From positions 5,283,001 to 5,347,000 of the forward strand of contig NC_065875.1 of NCBI RefSeq assembly GCF_933775445.1: a DNA stretch of 64,000 nucleotides, written 5' to 3'. The notes below the pieces were generated by a model. It was not told the origin of the DNA and ran no database searches. It saw nothing but the letters and a program-made list of their open reading frames with translations. A program made the position numbers and the translations under genes. How positions within the stretch are numbered: position 1 is the first letter of the stretch; the number at the start of each line of letters is the position of its first letter. This document shows, piece by piece, positions 35,192 through 47,526 of this stretch. This stretch comes from Argentina anserina (lineage: Eukaryota; Streptophyta; Magnoliopsida; Rosales; Rosaceae).

Positions 35192-37499
35192 CTCCCCCTT
35201 GTGTCGCATGCCTAGGTTGCATGATGCACACATCGTTGCCTCGGTAAAAATCTTGTCAAGCAAAATAAAAACCTCTTGGGTAAAAATAAAAGCTTGATCG
35301 AAGGGAAAAAGAGCACAACACACCGTCTACATTTGATAGCATCATGTGAGGTAGACTCCTCCTGAAGTCTACGAAACAACTCCCCTTGATTAGTGCCATA
35401 ATCATGGAGTACAAAAAACAACGTATACAACATTCATTACATGCTTCTCAAACGTAGTCTTGGGCCAATGATCAATCATTACTCTAACCATACATCCTTA
35501 GATCATATATGCTATACTTAGCCAAACTTAGATCTTAGGAAACAAGATTGCATAACAACTCAAAACAAGAGTTTGCAATGAAAATCAGATTCTCGGATAT
35601 AATGACCTTCATTCACGTAAATTGCCACAACTTCTTCGTCAAAATAGGTATCAGTAAACCGTAAAATATTCTGAAAAGTAGACACATGTGGCTTTCCAGT
35701 GACATAAGGTTCACAACCTAATTCGATCGGAGCAGTTCACAATGCTATGTCGAAGTTGACTGACTTGCAAATTTCCGGACAGAACTGTCTTATTTTCCTA
35801 AAATTGCCATAACTCACTCCATATGATAGTTATGAACAAGTGGTTGGTGTCCTGAAAAGTAGACACATAGACCTTTCCAACGGTACTAATTTCACCATAT
35901 TTCATCGAGTGAGTTGTCTTGTAGGTCTCATTGAAGTTGACCTACGAAACTGGACAAATTCTGATTTGTCACATTCAATGTGTATTTCGCAAAAAGAATG
36001 GGGGAACTGACCAATGAATGACTGATTTTGGTCCGAAGCGGAACCGTACATATCCTTTAGGCTACCAGTGTCGACTGCTACACCAAGGCGTACGTTGATG
36101 TTGCTGGAGCTGCTGGCGGCGTTGGTGTGGATAGGATTTGTGTTGGTTCACTAAGTGTAGAACTAAACCCATGCCAAAGGAGCAATGCAAGTCCAATGAC
36201 GATGCATAGGCGCAGAGTTAATCACGTCATAATGAAAGCAATAGTGTCACAACAACACTTACATATATGAATCTATAGCTCATTGAATCTATTCTTCATC
36301 TTTACTTAGACGAAATAGAGAATCAAGAATTAGCTTTCATATAAACACATATGGGTATGAGTTCTTGCAATCGATTGTACTACGTTCTCTCGAACGTCGC
36401 AATCTGATTACATAAGCTCTCCGTGGTCTGGAGGAATTTAAAGTCCCTCGGGCACTCTCATATCTGCGTCAAGATCCCTTTACAGATATTCTATGACCAC
36501 TATCATATGCTACAAATCAGTTTTCATGGACACTACTACTGATCAAGTAGTGGAAAGCAATTATGTCCATAACGAGAGAATATAACTCATCGTAGTCAAT
36601 ACTAGGATAATGAGATAATCTTTGCGCCATAAATCCTACATATATCACATGACTTCATCTTTCTCATTACACTTACGAACAACGACCAACATAACAAGTC
36701 TAGTTCAGCCTGTATTGAGTCTTTCCACTTCGGTCAAGTTGCTCATCGTTGATGCTTTACAATGGAATAAGAGCATAAGCGAATACATCATCAATCATGG
36801 GAGATCAATCCATTAAACACACACGCACGCTGTATACGATCAATTCGTGAGATTTCTATTTCTTCTCTAACATCAACAAAATGAGTCTGTAGCGTCCCAT
36901 AGAAACTTAGTTGATACACATGTTTAGAGAATATCTCTTGATGATGGGCGAAATACTTGTGCCTACGCACATCGCTTGTTTATGGTTTTGATTCCAGAGA
37001 ATAATAGTCTCCCCCTCATCTAGGTAGGATCCAAGACCGAAGCTATGACCCTTACTAGTCCATCTTTGTGTTTGCCGCCTTTGTTTTGTAGTGCAATACC
37101 ACGAGCGCCGACAACAGCACAGTAGATAATGCGTTACAATCTCGTCACTTTCGCAATATCAGTAAAGTCATTGAGTATCGAATCTTTGACTTTCTGGAGG
37201 TAGATAATGCGTTGCACATTTGCTCACTTTGAGTAGTGCGGGATCTTAATGAGACATAGTATCACACCACGTCAATTCCTGGCATTAAAACCGGAATGAG
37301 AGCATTTCATATCTCCCCCTAACGACGGGAAGTATGTCTCATCAAAGTGACCGTCTGCTAATATCACAGGATAGAGATTAACGGTTGTAGATTGGAAATA
37401 GCGGACAAATGTTAGTGATTCATAAATCATAACCAACTAGAATACTTAATCGTTTCAAGTAGACCCATTGAGATAACTATAATAGAGGTACATAAACAA

Positions 37500-38130
37500 C
37501 TTTAACCAAATAGGCGTTTAATGAAAAGAACGTTGGGATCGTATCCAGTAACCATCTGGTACGCACTAAAAGCTTGGCAAGTTGTGGGTCTAAAACGAAT
37601 AAGTGTCGCAGCATGCAACATCATTACATATCCCCACGTAAAAATCGGCAGGTTAGTACCCATAACCAAGTCCGAGCTCTGCTGGATCGTGCAATGAATG
37701 AACATGAGGAATAATATGTTCAACGACGATCCCAGTAGATATGCAAAACAAAATCATCAAAGTCGTGGAGGTGAACTCTCCAACGGTATCCAATCAAATA
37801 GATTTGAAAGGTAGGGTGGTGAGCCCTTAGTATGATGATCATAGCTAAAAACTTAGCAAATGCAGCGTTCCTTGTGGAAAGCAAAGCGATGTGTGACCAA
37901 CGCGTCGATGCTCTTAACTTATACCATAAAAATACCGAAAAATGTCCGCATTCGGTTGGATAGGGTCCACTAATGTCACCTTAAATACTTTGTAAGAATG
38001 AAATGTTCTCGACTGGAGCCTTAGCAAATAAGGACTTCCTTGAAATATAGCAAAAGAACAAGCTTTAGAAAATGAGCGATGGACATCAGAGATTGTCATG
38101 GAGGTATTAGAAAACACGGGAGGCATCACA
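37500..38130 (-). pseudogene. copia integrase remnant
   Basis: Two short minus-strand frames, 38129-37914 and 37723-37502, carry the integrase core and the section after it, including HAATLIRFRPTTCQAFSAYQ, where copia elements have a similar HAAxLIRIRPT run. Stops separate them, so no functional integrase could be made. Confidence 0.7.
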
Positions 38131-40721
38131 AGCTCCTATGATGGAGGGGATGCCGCCACTGACGGCCTGAATGCCATGGAGCCGCCGAGAGGGGCAAGCT
38201 CGGCCTCACCGTGCATGGCATGGATAGGCACGGCCTCACCGTGTGGAGCACGAGTGAGGTGATCCTCCAATCGCTTCGTGAACATGAAAAATAGATGATC
38301 ATGTGAATTTCAAAGAACTTGAATCATCATATCTCGTTCAAAATGACCAAAAATGATCATGTCAAAACCGAGGAGACAGCAAAACCGAACCCATGATTCA
38401 AAGAATCTTGAGTTACATAAAGCTATTGTTGCAGGCAAGCAAAGCTATGTCCACAGGCTAACAAAACTACTGTATAAGCTTAAAAAAGCTATTGTCAATG
38501 AAATCTGACAGATTTATTCCTCTCAATTCTTAACACAAATATCAAGATGAAAATTCATCATTGGCATGTAGGGCCTTTGGAAACTTAGCAAGGCACGAAG
38601 ATATAAAATACAATCTCCGCACGAGATCCGTAAAACAACTACCAGCGACGTAGGACAGTGTGGGTGGTTACGCAATTAGCAAGACACTCGATTTCACGGC
38701 AGGACATGCTTAAAATAAAATTAAGAGAGTCAACGACGCGGTGAACTTCTCTAGACAATACGCCGTAGGATATTGTAAGAGGGGGGATTGAAACAAATGT
38801 GCAATCCCATCGAGTGTATCACATGGCAATAGAACTACATTCTTCAACTTAAGAGTTGGAAGAACATGGTATTGGAGCAGTTGAATACCAGACAATTAGG
38901 GTGGAAAACCATCCATTTGGTGCGGGTGGTCACCAATAATAATAAAATTGTTTGAGCTATGAAACGACTTGGAGAAAACCAAAAAATTAACCGGAAAACC
39001 ATGTCAAAATAACTCAAAACCAGGTGAAATTTGGACTGGAAAACGTGACAGTAAAAAATGCGAGAAATATGCCGAAAAAATGACGGGAAACGAGGAAAAA
39101 ATCGTCGAAAACTCGCCGGAACCGGCGGCGCCGATTGCCGGAAAACCGGATGGTGGCGCCGGAAACACCGGCAAGTGGCTGGAAGGCGGTCAAAATGCCA
39201 GAAAACGTTTCGGAAATGGCAGAACAGTAACCGGGAAAAATGATGTCAATTTTGACGTTCCGAGGTCCGTTTTCCAAATTTCAAGGTCCAAAATCACAAT
39301 GTAGTGTTTTTGGGGTCCCATGTAATCCAAAAGAGGCCAATTTAAAAACTACGTGAGTTGCAAACGTTGACCATTCATGCTAAGTCCAAGGAAATAAAAT
39401 TCTCACGAGATCATCTTGTAAACAAGGAATACTCAATTTTTTTTTTAAATATGCCAATATTTAATACAACACAAATAAGCTTCAAATTCCAATAGACGAC
39501 TTAAGCTAAAGTCGAGTAAGAATCATGGAAATGCCAACGTTATACTTGAAAAATAGTAAGCAGAAAACATAGTCAAAATAGATTTAATAATCAAAAGTCC
39601 GTAGCAACAAAATCTTGCATATCGGATCGGGCGGAGCTGTAGCCTGAGGCTAAAAAATGTACTTACTTGAGAATGTAAGAATGTTACATTTCATCTCCAA
39701 AATTCCCTCAAGAAATAGATACAGGTGCCAAAAATGGCATGTGATTCTCGGATGTGGAGTATGGTTCAAGGTCAACTCTGGTAATACAACGCCATAGATG
39801 TTTATTGAATCACTTTAAGTGTGTCCCATAGAATGTGTTATTTTTGGGATCTTTTGTCAGCAAATAATGTTGCATCAGAGTAATGAATCAACTCAAATAA
39901 ATGAGTATGTAGACCTTGGGATTATCCTTTATAGACACGAGTTTAAGAAAACTAAAAAATTTAAATAACAGTCGTGATGACGATGCATCCATGAGAAACG
40001 AGGGTTGTATTGGTTTCGAATAATCGAAATATTCAAGTATGTAACCGGAATTAGAAGGGTTGTGATGTATATGGTCACAAAATAATCGATGCATATCGGC
40101 GATTCTCATGATCGCACCCAAAACAACGGTGTACTCAGACAATCACACGAAATCGATTTCTTTCCTTTAAATAATAACGTGACTCCCCCAGGACCGTCAC
40201 ATGAAAAACGTCGACCAATAGGGGAATCGTATCCCTCTTTGGTCTCATCGGCATTATAAGAAGGCCGGAAAAGAGACATGCAGAAGGCTAATAGCACCCG
40301 ATAATTTATATATATATGTTCAAAAGCGGGAACGTTTATGAAAAATTTACCTTTGAAGGTTTGTAGAAGACGGGAGTACCTTCTCTTGAGCGAAAACTTT
40401 GCCTATAAAGTTCGCGTTTCTTGCGTGAATATGTAGGGGAAGCAATTTTGAATGCTTTGATGCGGGGATTTGCGGGGCAAAAAGATGTTTTTGCGGAGTG
40501 AATGCATAGGAGACCCTATGGGGCTGCGTGTAAGGGCAACATGGCAGGAGGTTCCGGTGGCTGCAGGGGGTCTGCAGCGACGACGAGCAGGAGCGGCGGC
40601 TGATGGTGAGCGCCGACAGGAAGATGCCAGAGGCCGAAGACGAAGGCGGCCGTCGGTGGAAAAGAAAAAAAATATCTAGGGCTCTAAAAGTTCAGGTTTT
40701 AGGGCAAAGTGTGTGATAACG

Positions 40722-40904
40722 TGTTTCAGGATGAAAATTTTGTATTATTGAATGATATGCGGGCCTATATATATAGGCATTACATCACCTGAATCTTGTA
40801 GGATTCGGAGTCCTAATCTATTACAGAGATGCAAATCTATATCTAACAGGAAACCTAATAAGGTTAAGATACACACAGGGTAGAATAATAATTCTCCCAG
40901 AACA
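40722..40904 (-). repeat. 5' LTR of the decayed copia element
   Basis: 183 bp; starts TGTTCTGGGAG on the minus strand and ends CATCCTGAAACA, followed by CGTTATCA, the same primer-site-like motif as in the copy at 1-1211. CTATT at 40905-40909 is the matching target duplication. Confidence 0.9.
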
Positions 40905-41049
40905 CTATTAATATTATATGTAATATGTAGACTAATAAAGTGTCTTTCTTTTGTATTATTAAAAATACAGCAGCCTCCCCTATTTCTTCTCGCTCGATCT
41001 CATAGGGTTTTCTAGGGTTTGAGAGTTTCAAGGATGTGCGGTGAGCTCC

Positions 41050-42560
41050 CATCACTATTCCAATAGCTTCTTTGCATCCATGATTGCTAGATTAGCCTCT
41101 AAACTGTCGTTGAACAAGGCTGATGAACCAATGGACCTTGGGAACCTCCTAAGTCTGACAAAAGGGTTTGTTATGCCTAGGTTTTAACTTGGTTGGGAAG
41201 CTGAACACTACAAGGACGGTGATCTTCTACTCGTTTCGTGCGGCTGTTCAAAATATGCGGCACATGCACTATGGTGACGGTGGAGGTGGTGGTGCGCGGC
41301 AACAGATTCCTTTTCACGTTCACAAACATGCGTGATCTTCAACGGGTGAAGAAGGGTGGACCTTGGGGATTTCAGCGAGTCATGATCTTGATAAGATCAC
41401 GTTCATTGGTGAAGGTGAATAAGAATCGGTCATTGCATGGAGCGAATCACGCGAGCGAACCACGCTCGGGAAGGAATTAAAAGCCACCAAAAAAAACCCT
41501 AGTTCTATTGAAAAACCCCACTGACGTCATAAATGTTTTCTCTCTACTAGGAAACCCACCAACCCAGGTTTCTTCTTCCTCCCTCACTCTCGCCACTCGA
41601 TCTCGATTTTTGATTGGGATTTTTAGCTTGGGGTGGGGGGATGTTTTCCTTATGTTTTTCCTTCTTGTTGCTTCCTATTTTTTCCTTAGTGTGTTGTATT
41701 TCTATTATGTTTTCAGGCATCTCCATGTTGGCGACTGTCGGTGTGCCCTCTCAGATTTCGTCTCTGCCTCCCTCTGGCCGGGGTTAGTAGCACTCGATCT
41801 CCCTCCTTTCAGTTTCCTGCGTCACCCACCTCTTTGGCTTGGTGACAGGGTGTTGGTTCTCACTTCTTCCTCGGTTTAGATCTGTCTCGATCCGCTAATT
41901 TGACCTTCTGGCGTCATCAGCCTCTTTGAGGGGTGGTGGTGTTGTTGCCCTTGTTGGTGTGGTCTTTGGTGGTGGTGTGGGAGTTCTTGGTTTTTTTTAT
42001 GCTTCGTTAGCTATTATGCAGTTTTTTTACCGCCTACTTCAACCGCGACACCAGTGTTGTCATCTTCTGGCTTTTGCTGAGCATCATGGGATCTCTTACT
42101 GGGCTCACTCTTTACCTTTGGGTTCTGGTTGTTAGGTCCTAGAGATGATGTTTGTATGTTTATTATGGATAATGACAATCGGCGAGTACCGAATTGGTAT
42201 CTTTGTCATACCATATCTGCCCTCAAATAACACGTCTTTGGATTCGTTCCATGGCTCCGGGTAGGATGAAACTTCATGCCACTAATATATCCTAGTGGTA
42301 ACATCTTCAGAAGGCTACGCTATACTTGATGTAGCTTGCGCTTTATGTCATACTGTTATTTTTCCAAGATGTCGCCTCATTTGTAAAGCAAATAGAGTCG
42401 TTGTAGTTACATTCTTGCTAAACTGTGCGTGTTAGAATACATCGATTTTGTCTTAACTTCTGATATTATTTCGGGAAGTTATTATAAATTATATTATACG
42501 ATTTCATCAATGGCAACGATGTGAGAGCCGGTGTTTCTAACTCTATTTTCAAAAAAACAA
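41050..42560 (+). mobile_element. LINE remnant with ORF1 (DUF4283-like) fragment
   Basis: The plus-strand frame 41238-41480 contains RGNRFLFTFTNMRDLQRVKK followed by GGPWGFQRVMIL, the pattern of the DUF4283 domain at the start of plant LINE ORF1. The preceding 41050-41230 matches the start of the same domain in broken frames (LNKADEPMDLGNLLSL). A CT-rich leader-like block (41500-41950) and an untranslated-tail-like block (42140-42480) follow, so the copy is rearranged and internally deleted. An A-rich tract near 42550 may be its 3' end. It abuts the copia target duplication at 40905. Confidence 0.6.
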
Positions 42561-42710
42561 AACACAACTTTTACCGTGTTCAACCGTTTGACCAAATAGA
42601 CATGGGGGGGAGGGGCAATGAAGCCCTTATAAACAACATACGGAGGTCACCCAGATCCACTAGTTCATCATGGAGCTTGAGAGAGAGCTTGGAAGTCATG
42701 TGTACCATTA

Positions 42711-44101
42711 GGGGCGGATCCAACCCAGGTTTGACTGGGTTGGAGCCCAAGTGAGGTTATAGCCCAGAAAAAAAAAAACCAAACCCTCTATTAAAAAAAA
42801 TTAAAAATTTAAAACAACTGATCAGCTGAACATGGCCTCTCATTCTCTCTCGCACTTTCGCGTCTTCTTCAGAGACTGAGAGAAGACATTCTCGTCTGCT
42901 TGACTACTTTTGCTCTTCCGCCTCTTCAGCCTCTTCTTCTAATCATCTTCTCGAGTTCTCGTTCAAGCCTCCCAGTCACCACTCACCAGTTATCACTGTC
43001 GCATGTCGGCCCGTTGCTAGGGATGGAGGGCAATGGGCATGTAGGGTTAGGGGATCAAAATATCATACCCATACCCAATTTTAATGACGTCCCCATACCC
43101 GCTCCAATCCCCGTTTGAAAGTAATGGGTATTCCCACTCCTCATACCCGCTGAGGATCTGTTTTCCATACCCGCCTAAATACATGTTAATGATATTTTGT
43201 TATATTATATAAAAATCCATATGAAGTATAGAAAAACGTAAAAATCTAAAATGAAAACTAAATATCATGATGAAATTAGTTTTTTTTTTTACGTTAATCC
43301 AACTTAAACCAATACAAGTCTAGTTCGAAATAAAATAATTGCTATAAAAAAGTTTTTATTTACATTAATATTAATTAATTAAATAATACTGGAAAATATA
43401 TAATATATATTTTATTTTTATTAGGTGGGGATGGGGATGGGGATCAAAATACCATCCCCGCCCGTTACCCGATTTCATATTTCGAATATAGGAGATCCCC
43501 ATACTCGTTCTCTGTTTTTACCCATTACACAACCTCATTAAGGTCGAATATCCGTAAATACCCTACCCGATGGGCAATATTGTCATCCCTACCCGTCACC
43601 GTTCGCCACTCCCCCGCGCCGCTGAAGCCTTAGACTACATGTTTAACTCTTTTCCTCTAATCTCTTTTAAAATTGAATCAAATTTTAGATTATGAAATGA
43701 TTGTAATCTGATTTGGATTAGAATGATTAGAATCTGATTTGGAATTATTTGGGTAAATGGGTTTGTTGGTTAAAGTGTTGATTTAGAATGATTGGAAACT
43801 TGAAATCGAAATTGGGTGTTAGTTTGTACTGTCTGTTACAGAATGATCGATGACTATGAACATAGATTTGGTGGGTAGGTTAGAGATTTGGAGGTTATAC
43901 AAACTAGGTATATGAGTTTGTTAATTAAACTATCGATTTGGAATGATTGGAAATTTGGAATCTGAATTTTGGTGGTATGTTAGCCGAATGAGAGATTGAG
44001 TATTTGCATATTTGGGTTTGTATGCTGTAAACCTGAAAACTTTTTTTTCGCCTTCGGCCAAAGTTGTAGTCCACACCATAGTAAAATCCTAGGTCTGCCC
44101 A
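42711..44101. mobile_element. hAT-like non-autonomous element
   Basis: The left end reads TAGGGGCGGATCCAACCC with GGTTGGAGCCCAAG nearby, typical of a hAT group in dicots. The right end reads ATCCTAGGTCTGCCCA, an imperfect inverse of the left. The interior has no transposase frame. No clear 8 bp duplication was found, so the borders are tentative. It contains a separate nested MITE at 43018-43591. Confidence 0.5.
43018..43591. mobile_element. hAT-type MITE nested in a hAT-like element
   Basis: The ends TAGGGATGGAGGGCAATGGGC (21 bases less the last; left) and GGGCAATATTGTCATCCCTA (right) are imperfect inverted repeats. The adjoining 8-mers CCCGTTGC and CCCGTCAC agree at six of eight positions, as expected for an old hAT duplication. 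Subterminal GGGGATGGGGATCAAAATA and its inverse-like CATACCC/ATACCCGC tracts make longer imperfect stems. The interior is AT-rich and non-coding. Confidence 0.75.
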
Positions 44102-44285
44102 TGAAATTAATCCTGGTGACATTTCAATCTTGTATCCATGCCACCACTGTGTGCCATTGTTGAAGCAAGTTGAGCCATGAAATGATCAGGTGCTACACAA
44201 TAAAACTTTTTTTCGAAGAAAACTTTAACTGTCACGGAGCAGAGAAAGTTTAAAAGGAAAAAAAAAACCTAGCTGCAGTGAGTGT

Positions 44286-44790
44286 AGAGGTGGCAAGTGG
44301 GCTGAAAAGCCCGAGCCTGTTATTGTAATGGGTCGGGCTGGGCCTAGATATAGCCCATGAGTCCGGCCTGATATGATAAATTCATGGGTCGGCCCGTTAA
44401 ACACATAATTTTATATTATTTATATAAATATTTAAACAATTATGATAATGAGAATTGAATATTAAACCTTTTAAATATAAACCTCTTACGTATTTCATTA
44501 TTTTAATTACATTTTGCCACAAATATCATCAAAATAGTGATTAAAAAGTCATAATTTTGGCATATGTAATGTTTTAGAAATAAGATTATTAAATGTGTTG
44601 TAGTATTTTATTTATTTTACTATTCTAAATAGTTATATAAAATAAATATTATAATTACACAATTTTTTTATGTTAACTATGTCTTATAAAGCTAATTGGC
44701 CGGGCCTTTTCTTGGTCCGACATGGGTCCGAACCCGATACGAAAAATAAAAATGCCGGTCCGAACACGGTACGAGTACAGTTTTTGTATA
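44286..44790. mobile_element. hAT-like MITE fragment
   Basis: The left end TAGAGGTGGCAAGTGGGC and subterminal GGTCGGGCTGGGCC, with GGCCGGGCC and GGGTCCGAACCCG at the other side of an AT-rich interior, match the layout of a common plant hAT MITE. The expected inverse of the left end was not found at the right, so the element is truncated or its right end is diverged. Confidence 0.5.
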
Positions 44791-47225
44791 TACGTGCACC
44801 TGGGAAACCCTTCGACTTTCATTGAGGATCTAATACGTACACCCTACATCTGGGACACCATGTTCTACGTACGATCTCTCACTCAACCCACCAAAGGGCC
44901 AGTATTGTTGTATATGCGTCAAGCACTACATCAAGTTCACATTTGGATATGATGATTGATATCTTGCATGGGAACAATGATCCATATCAGTACCCTGGCT
45001 AGCTAGCTAACAAGTGCGTACTAATTCCTTCAACAAGAGGTTTACTTTAAGCCTTCACACCAAATTTTAGTTTGCACATATGAAAACCAGTCTCCAGTAA
45101 TGTGAGGTCAATCTTTACTTCAACGAGGAGCTCCATGCCACTAGGTTTCAGTAGCATTCATGATCTGTTCTATATAGAACTGATTAACAGATTCGTGAGA
45201 AGTCTCTTCGTTACCCACCACGATCTAACTCGACCTTTACCATGATGTATGTACGTTGTTCAGTCATCTGTAGTTTGATGTACGTAACCATGTAGCTGCA
45301 GAACCCTAGCTTAAATCTCAAAGCAGCCTTAATCATCTCCGCGGCCGCTTCAACAACCTCAAATATCTGAAAGATAGGTTGTACCTCTGGGATCCAACAA
45401 GAAAATCTTCAAGGATTGTTGTTGAAGTCCTTACAATGACAGTACGTGCGGTAACATTCGTAGCATGGATTAAATCTATTTTCTTTCTGGCCCTTAACCT
45501 GTTATATTCGCATATTCATAGTCACGTACCATTACTAATTGGACTTACACGTTCGTTTGTCTCACCAATTGAAGAAACTAAGCACCCACCACGTACACTT
45601 AGCAAGGGTCCATTAACTATACATAAAGCCAACCAAACCAGCTAATCTTGTACAACAGATACAGTCATACAGGTTATATGATGACCCAAAAATCCAATTA
45701 TAAGAACTTTTAAAAGCCTTGAAGGAATAAAGAAATATAAAAAAGAGGTCAAGAAAATATTTGATTAATAGAAATTTAAACCAACGAACCAGAAGCCTAA
45801 ACCGTAGACCAGTTGCTAAAATGTACGTGGAATTTATTTGTCGGTTGCTAAAGGAGAACTCACGCGTGAGTAAGTACGTAAGGTGGAAGGCTCAACTAAA
45901 ATAGATTGTTCATTTAGTTCATTAGACTAAATAGATTGTATTTTGTTCATTAGACTAATGCTAGCTAATTGACTATTTCCAAATAATTGAAGAAAAAAAC
46001 TCGGAAAATATGCTAAGTATGACAGATTCTAATTTACAGTAATGCATGCTATTCAAATTGGCTCGCATGAGTGTGTGACTTGAATATTTTATAATCAATT
46101 TTTTAGTGATGTAATGAGAACCATGAGATTGAAGAATGTTGGAATTTGATGATTTCATATTGATTTGCATAATATGTCTCTATTTTTTTCTCCGTACATG
46201 TATAGATTTTTTGAGTCACTCGCATTTCCCTCCGTAATGCATGCAAAGATTCAAAAAGTCAATACGACGCACCTCAATTTCAAAAGAAATGCATCAGTAC
46301 GTTGACTATGGACAAAGTTAGCATCCATTGCTAGCTTAGATCATCTTATTCGTTTTTCATGTTCAGTACCCAGTAAAGGGATAAAGGCAGAGAAAGCTAA
46401 GCAAGCGTATACATCGTAGAAGGAACAAACCATGAAAGCAAAGCTTGATATATAAAATGGCTGTTGCAAAAGTTAAATTCTTACCTTATCAAGAAATCAA
46501 CTGAGGAGGTCGCCTGAGAAAGCCTTTGGCAGTAATTGGAAGCAGAAGCTGACTGGACATGCAGTGAGTTAAAAGATGATAACGCGATCGAATCTCTTGG
46601 TCTCCCAGAAAATGAAGACAAGGATCAAACCTTGTTTATTTACTTGGATAGTATCATTGTAAGCTTCGTTTTGACACCAGCAGCTGATGCTACTTGAATT
46701 GGAACAGATAGAGAGCGATGACGAGCCTTGTGATCTCCATCGAATATTATTGTGCTCGAGCATTAGTGATAGAAAACGCGTTTTCACTTATATAAATAGA
46801 GGTTTTTTTTTTGGAAATATATAGAGACAATTGGAAGGCAACTTCCTAAGTCATTGACAATAATTTATGGTCCATGCATCATCGATTCATCGATCTCATC
46901 TTGGAAAATTGGATGGACATCTATCCTTCAATGAAGTTTCTAGGAAATTGCATCATGCATATCTATTAACAAAAAAAAAAAACAACAATCGCTTTGGTGT
47001 CAAATCCATCATGCTTCTTGATAGTGCAGTTCTATAAATTCATTAACCGAGGGAATTTATCTAGGAGAACGAGTTTTATTCCCTTACGCTTATTTAAAAA
47101 AATTAACCGAGGGAGATGTCCACATGACTAATTTTCACTACTATAATGCGAATGTAGTTTTAGTGTCAAATCTTCAATAATCTTTGAAAATGTCGACAAA
47201 CATCATTTGCTATAGATAAATTAGT
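44791..47225. other. Region without recognised gene
   Basis: Several short open frames (44722-44952, 45379-45645 plus; 46787-46569 minus) show no family resemblance. The minus-strand stretch near 46700 has exon-like composition but no convincing splice partners. Confidence 0.3.
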
Positions 47226-47521
47226 TTTTTTAAAGCTTAGCTATTTATATTGAAAGAAACTAGGTCAAAAGACCGATAACATTAGATGGGGGAGACCTAT
47301 ACCAACGATAAGAAACAACCGAATGGAGAGCTAACTGTGCAAACTTATGTGCAACAGTATTAGCATCTCGATAAACATGAGAAAAAACAGATGAAGGAAA
47401 AGAAGACAAATGAAACTGAACATCAGAAACAATGGTACCAAACTACGAATCATCCTCCCTCTCCTCCTGAACCACCTTCACCACCTTCAAGCAATCCGAC
47501 TCACACCCAAAGTAGCAGACA

Positions 47522-47526
47522 GTTGC
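47522..47526. repeat. Target duplication GTTGC (left)
   Basis: GTTGC here and at 49258-49262 flank the 1.73 kb element. Removing the element and one copy restores an uninterrupted LINE reading frame at the joint, which confirms the site. Confidence 0.85.

Larger units (their letters stand above)
35012..40904 (-). mobile_element. Decayed Ty1/copia retrotransposon with 5 bp target duplication
   Basis: The minus-strand element has its 5' LTR at 40904-40722 and 3' LTR at 35191-35012, flanked by CTATT on both sides (35007-35011 and 40905-40909). A purine tract AAGGGGGAG lies immediately inside the 3' LTR. Within it, in the order expected on the minus strand, are scattered traces of integrase (near 38000: DPIQPNADIFRYF; near 37620: LPIFTWGYVMMLHAA), the region after integrase (near 37360: DGHFDETYFPSLGG) and reverse transcriptase (near 36560: YSLVMDIIAFHYL). 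All have stops and frameshifts. The LTRs are roughly 90% alike by eye, so it is older than the element at 10858. It belongs to the same family as the copy at 1-1211. Confidence 0.85.

Noticed and set aside
35570..35990. Endogenous pararetrovirus fragment
   Set aside because: No movement protein, coat or RT motifs of caulimovirids; only a non-coding repeated motif.
38969..39304. 111-codon plus-strand frame with Lys/Gly-rich sequence
   Set aside because: Lies inside the decayed copia element on the opposite strand; low complexity, no family.
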